From Deltaproteobacteria bacterium (GTDB lineage: Bacteria; Desulfobacterota; Desulfobacteria; Desulfobacterales; Desulfatirhabdiaceae), in contig JAJYBO010000004.1 of NCBI GenBank assembly GCA_021778975.1, forward strand, positions 12,037 to 27,217: 15,181 nucleotides of DNA, given 5' to 3'. Below are positions 13,502 through 15,181 of this stretch, piece by piece; position 1 is the stretch's first letter; each line of letters begins with the position of its first letter. The notes beneath the pieces are model-generated. The model was not told where the DNA came from and did no database searches. It saw only the letters and a list, made by a program, of their open reading frames with translations. Made by a program: the position numbers and the translations under genes.

Positions 13502-15181
13502 ATGAATAATAGAAGTGACGACATATTGCCGGCGTTTCCACCGACGTTGTGGCTCGATTACCTTCCGGCGTTTCCATATGTGCTGCGGTTTCTTCCGCTG
13601 TGGGAAGCCTATTGCGCCAGTCATGTGCGAGATTCGGAATGGCAGGTGCATCAACAGATATTGATTGCATACGCCGCATCGCAAATGCCCGTGTTTGCGC
13701 CATCGGTTCAGGTTCGGGCGCTGCACCACGCATGGGCGCTGATGGGCGATTTGCTGCGGTGTCAGGCGACAACGTCTCGAGTGCTGTCGGCTATCCGCAT
13801 CGCCGGCGATCTGGAGTACAGGCAGGACGCCGTGTATCTGCTCGATTCCCTGATCGGTATGCTGCCCCCCGCGGCCGATGTTGCTGTAAACGAACCGTTT
13901 CTGGCGGCCTCTGCCCGGATGGCGACCGTTGATCCCGGAACTGCCGCGGACCAGTGGCTGATGTACTTCGTTCTGGAAACCCGTGAACAGTGGGCGGTGT
14001 CATCTCCGGAAAGTGCGGCTGCATCGCTGGATCGTCTGGGACGGATGCGTTCCATGCCGTTTTTCAGCGCCGACATGGAACAACGGTACCTGTATTTTCA
14101 AAGAATGATGGTTCAGCCGGTGGTGACACCGATATCGAAATCGGTTCCGGAATCGCTGCCAGAACGTGTTGACCAACCGAAAGATGTTCCCAAAACGGTG
14201 GTAACACCATCGAAACATCACCGGAAACCTCGTGACCGCGGCGGAAAAAAGCAGAAACATTTATCTTCGGCGCAGCAGATGGAAGAAGCGGTGCGACTGC
14301 ACCGGGCCGGAAATTTCGAAGAAGCGAACGCCATTTATTCCCGGATTTTGTCTCGAAATCCGAATGATATCAATGCGCTTCAACTGTCAGGCGTTATCGC
14401 GCATCAGAACGGTCAGTCCCAAAAAGCGGTCGAATTGATCGAGCGAGCGGTGCGGCTGATGCCGTCCGCTCCGATGTTTTACTATAACCTGGGGGCAGCT
14501 TACAACGCGCTGGGGGAGTACGAAAAAGCGGTTGATCGCTATCAGAAGGCGTTGTCGCTGGACCCGAAATACGCAGAGGTTTACACCAACCTGGGCAATA
14601 CCCGCAAGAACCAGGGAAAAACCGATGACGCCATTGTCTGCCACCGCAAAGCCATCGAACTGAAGCCAGATTTTGCAGACGCCTACAACAATCTGGGAGC
14701 GGTGTATAACCATCTTCACATGTATGACGATGCGCTGGTCTGTTTTAAAAAAACGCTGGAAATCAAGCCGGAAAGTGTCGAGGCGTTTCACAATATCGGT
14801 GATGTCCATCGGGAACAGTACCGGTTGTCCGAAGCGGAAGAGTGGTATCAAAGAGCGCTGGCTATCAAATCCGATCAGCCGCTGGTTCAGAACAATCTGG
14901 GGGTGGCGCTCCAGTGTCAAGGCCGTATTGTCGAGGCGGTTTCCTCCTACGACAAGGCGTTGCAGGCAAAGCCGGGTTATGCTGGTGCGCGCTCCAACAG
15001 GCTGCTGGCGCTCAATTACGATCATATCGAAAGCCGGGACGCGGTGTTCAGGGAACATGTGGAATGGGATCGGTGTCATGGCTCCGGTGTGACGCCCATA
15101 CAGACCACTCCGGCGATCTGTCGGAATTCTGACGGCAAGATTCAAGTCGGATATTTGTCACCGGATTTCAGGCGGCATTCA
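13502..15181 (+). CDS. Second TPR-GT41 glycosyltransferase, cut by the window end
   Basis: The reading frame is open for 560 codons from the ATG at 13502 to the last base, so the 3' part is missing. Residues 13-203 are the unnamed domain also found at the C-terminus of the preceding protein. Residues 204-257 are a Pro- and Lys/Arg-rich hinge (HHRKPRDRGGKKQKH). Seven or so TPR units follow at about 258-495, with classic units such as YYNLGAAYNALGEYEKAVDR and AYNNLGAVYNHLHMYDDALV. The last visible residues, KIQVGYLSPDFRRHS, are the opening strand of a GT41 domain, including the His equivalent to His257 of the first protein. The gene starts 7 nt after the previous stop, with GAGG of the upstream TGAGG as ribosome-binding site, so the two are one operon. 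A protein or surface glycan glycosyltransferase is likely. Whether it also carries a methyltransferase domain lies outside the window. Confidence 0.85.
   Translation, partial: MNNRSDDILPAFPPTLWLDYLPAFPYVLRFLPLWEAYCASHVRDSEWQVHQQILIAYAASQMPVFAPSVQVRALHHAWALMGDLLRCQATTSRVLSAIRIAGDLEYRQDAVYLLDSLIGMLPPAADVAVNEPFLAASARMATVDPGTAADQWLMYFVLETREQWAVSSPESAAASLDRLGRMRSMPFFSADMEQRYLYFQRMMVQPVVTPISKSVPESLPERVDQPKDVPKTVVTPSKHHRKPRDRGGKKQKHLSSAQQMEEAVRLHRAGNFEEANAIYSRILSRNPNDINALQLSGVIAHQNGQSQKAVELIERAVRLMPSAPMFYYNLGAAYNALGEYEKAVDRYQKALSLDPKYAEVYTNLGNTRKNQGKTDDAIVCHRKAIELKPDFADAYNNLGAVYNHLHMYDDALVCFKKTLEIKPESVEAFHNIGDVHREQYRLSEAEEWYQRALAIKSDQPLVQNNLGVALQCQGRIVEAVSSYDKALQAKPGYAGARSNRLLALNYDHIESRDAVFREHVEWDRCHGSGVTPIQTTPAICRNSDGKIQVGYLSPDFRRHS
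13550..14110 (+). repeat. Coding copy 2 of the shared unnamed domain (N-terminus of the second GT41 protein)
   Basis: This encodes residues 17-203 of the second glycosyltransferase, the counterpart of 12871-13434. The two copies lie in adjacent genes on either side of the 7-nt gap, so the DNA reads domain-stop-start-domain. Divergence at about half the core residues shows that the duplication is old, not a recent assembly or slippage event. Confidence 0.85.

Overview
The window looks like chromosomal DNA of a GC-rich anaerobic bacterium, most likely a sulfate-reducing Desulfobacterota (Desulfobacterales) relative. This is inferred from the isobutyryl-CoA mutase/butyryl-CoA oxidation operon, from TPR-GT41 glycosyltransferases of the kind I associate with that group, and from hairpin-rich intergenic repeats. 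No rRNA, tRNA, CRISPR array or transposase gene was seen.

Left part (1-1382): a minus-strand pair azlC-azlD, encoding a branched-chain amino acid exporter with a 4-nt stop/start overlap. It is flanked downstream by a 133-bp repeat with 9-bp terminal inverted repeats. The 177-bp gap to the divergent TetR gene holds a palindrome of the type bound by TetR-family repressors.

Central part (1383-9454): a plus-strand operon-like run. It contains a TetR regulator, the fused isobutyryl-CoA mutase IcmF (start GTG at 2048, overlapping the tetR stop by 4 nt), an acetyl-CoA acetyltransferase-type thiolase, a 3-hydroxybutyryl-CoA dehydrogenase, an XRE-cupin regulator and a short-chain acyl-CoA dehydrogenase. 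Together they cover isobutyryl-CoA <-> butyryl-CoA -> crotonyl-CoA -> (hydratase not in window) 3-hydroxybutyryl-CoA -> acetoacetyl-CoA -> 2 acetyl-CoA. Three of the four junctions between the metabolic genes contain hairpin elements related to the repeat at the left edge, in different states of decay.

Right part (9468-15181): a hairpin between convergent genes, then a minus-strand gene for a small secreted methionine-rich protein. A 274-bp AT-rich divergent intergenic region with several inverted and direct repeats follows. Then come two large plus-strand genes 7 nt apart. The first is a TPR-GT41 (O-GlcNAc transferase/SPINDLY type)-FkbM methyltransferase fusion with an extra C-terminal domain. 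The second, cut by the window end, starts with a homologue of that extra domain, followed by a basic hinge, TPRs and the start of another GT41 domain. The roughly 190-residue domain shared head-to-tail between the neighbours is the most unusual thing seen. I do not recognise it as a named family.
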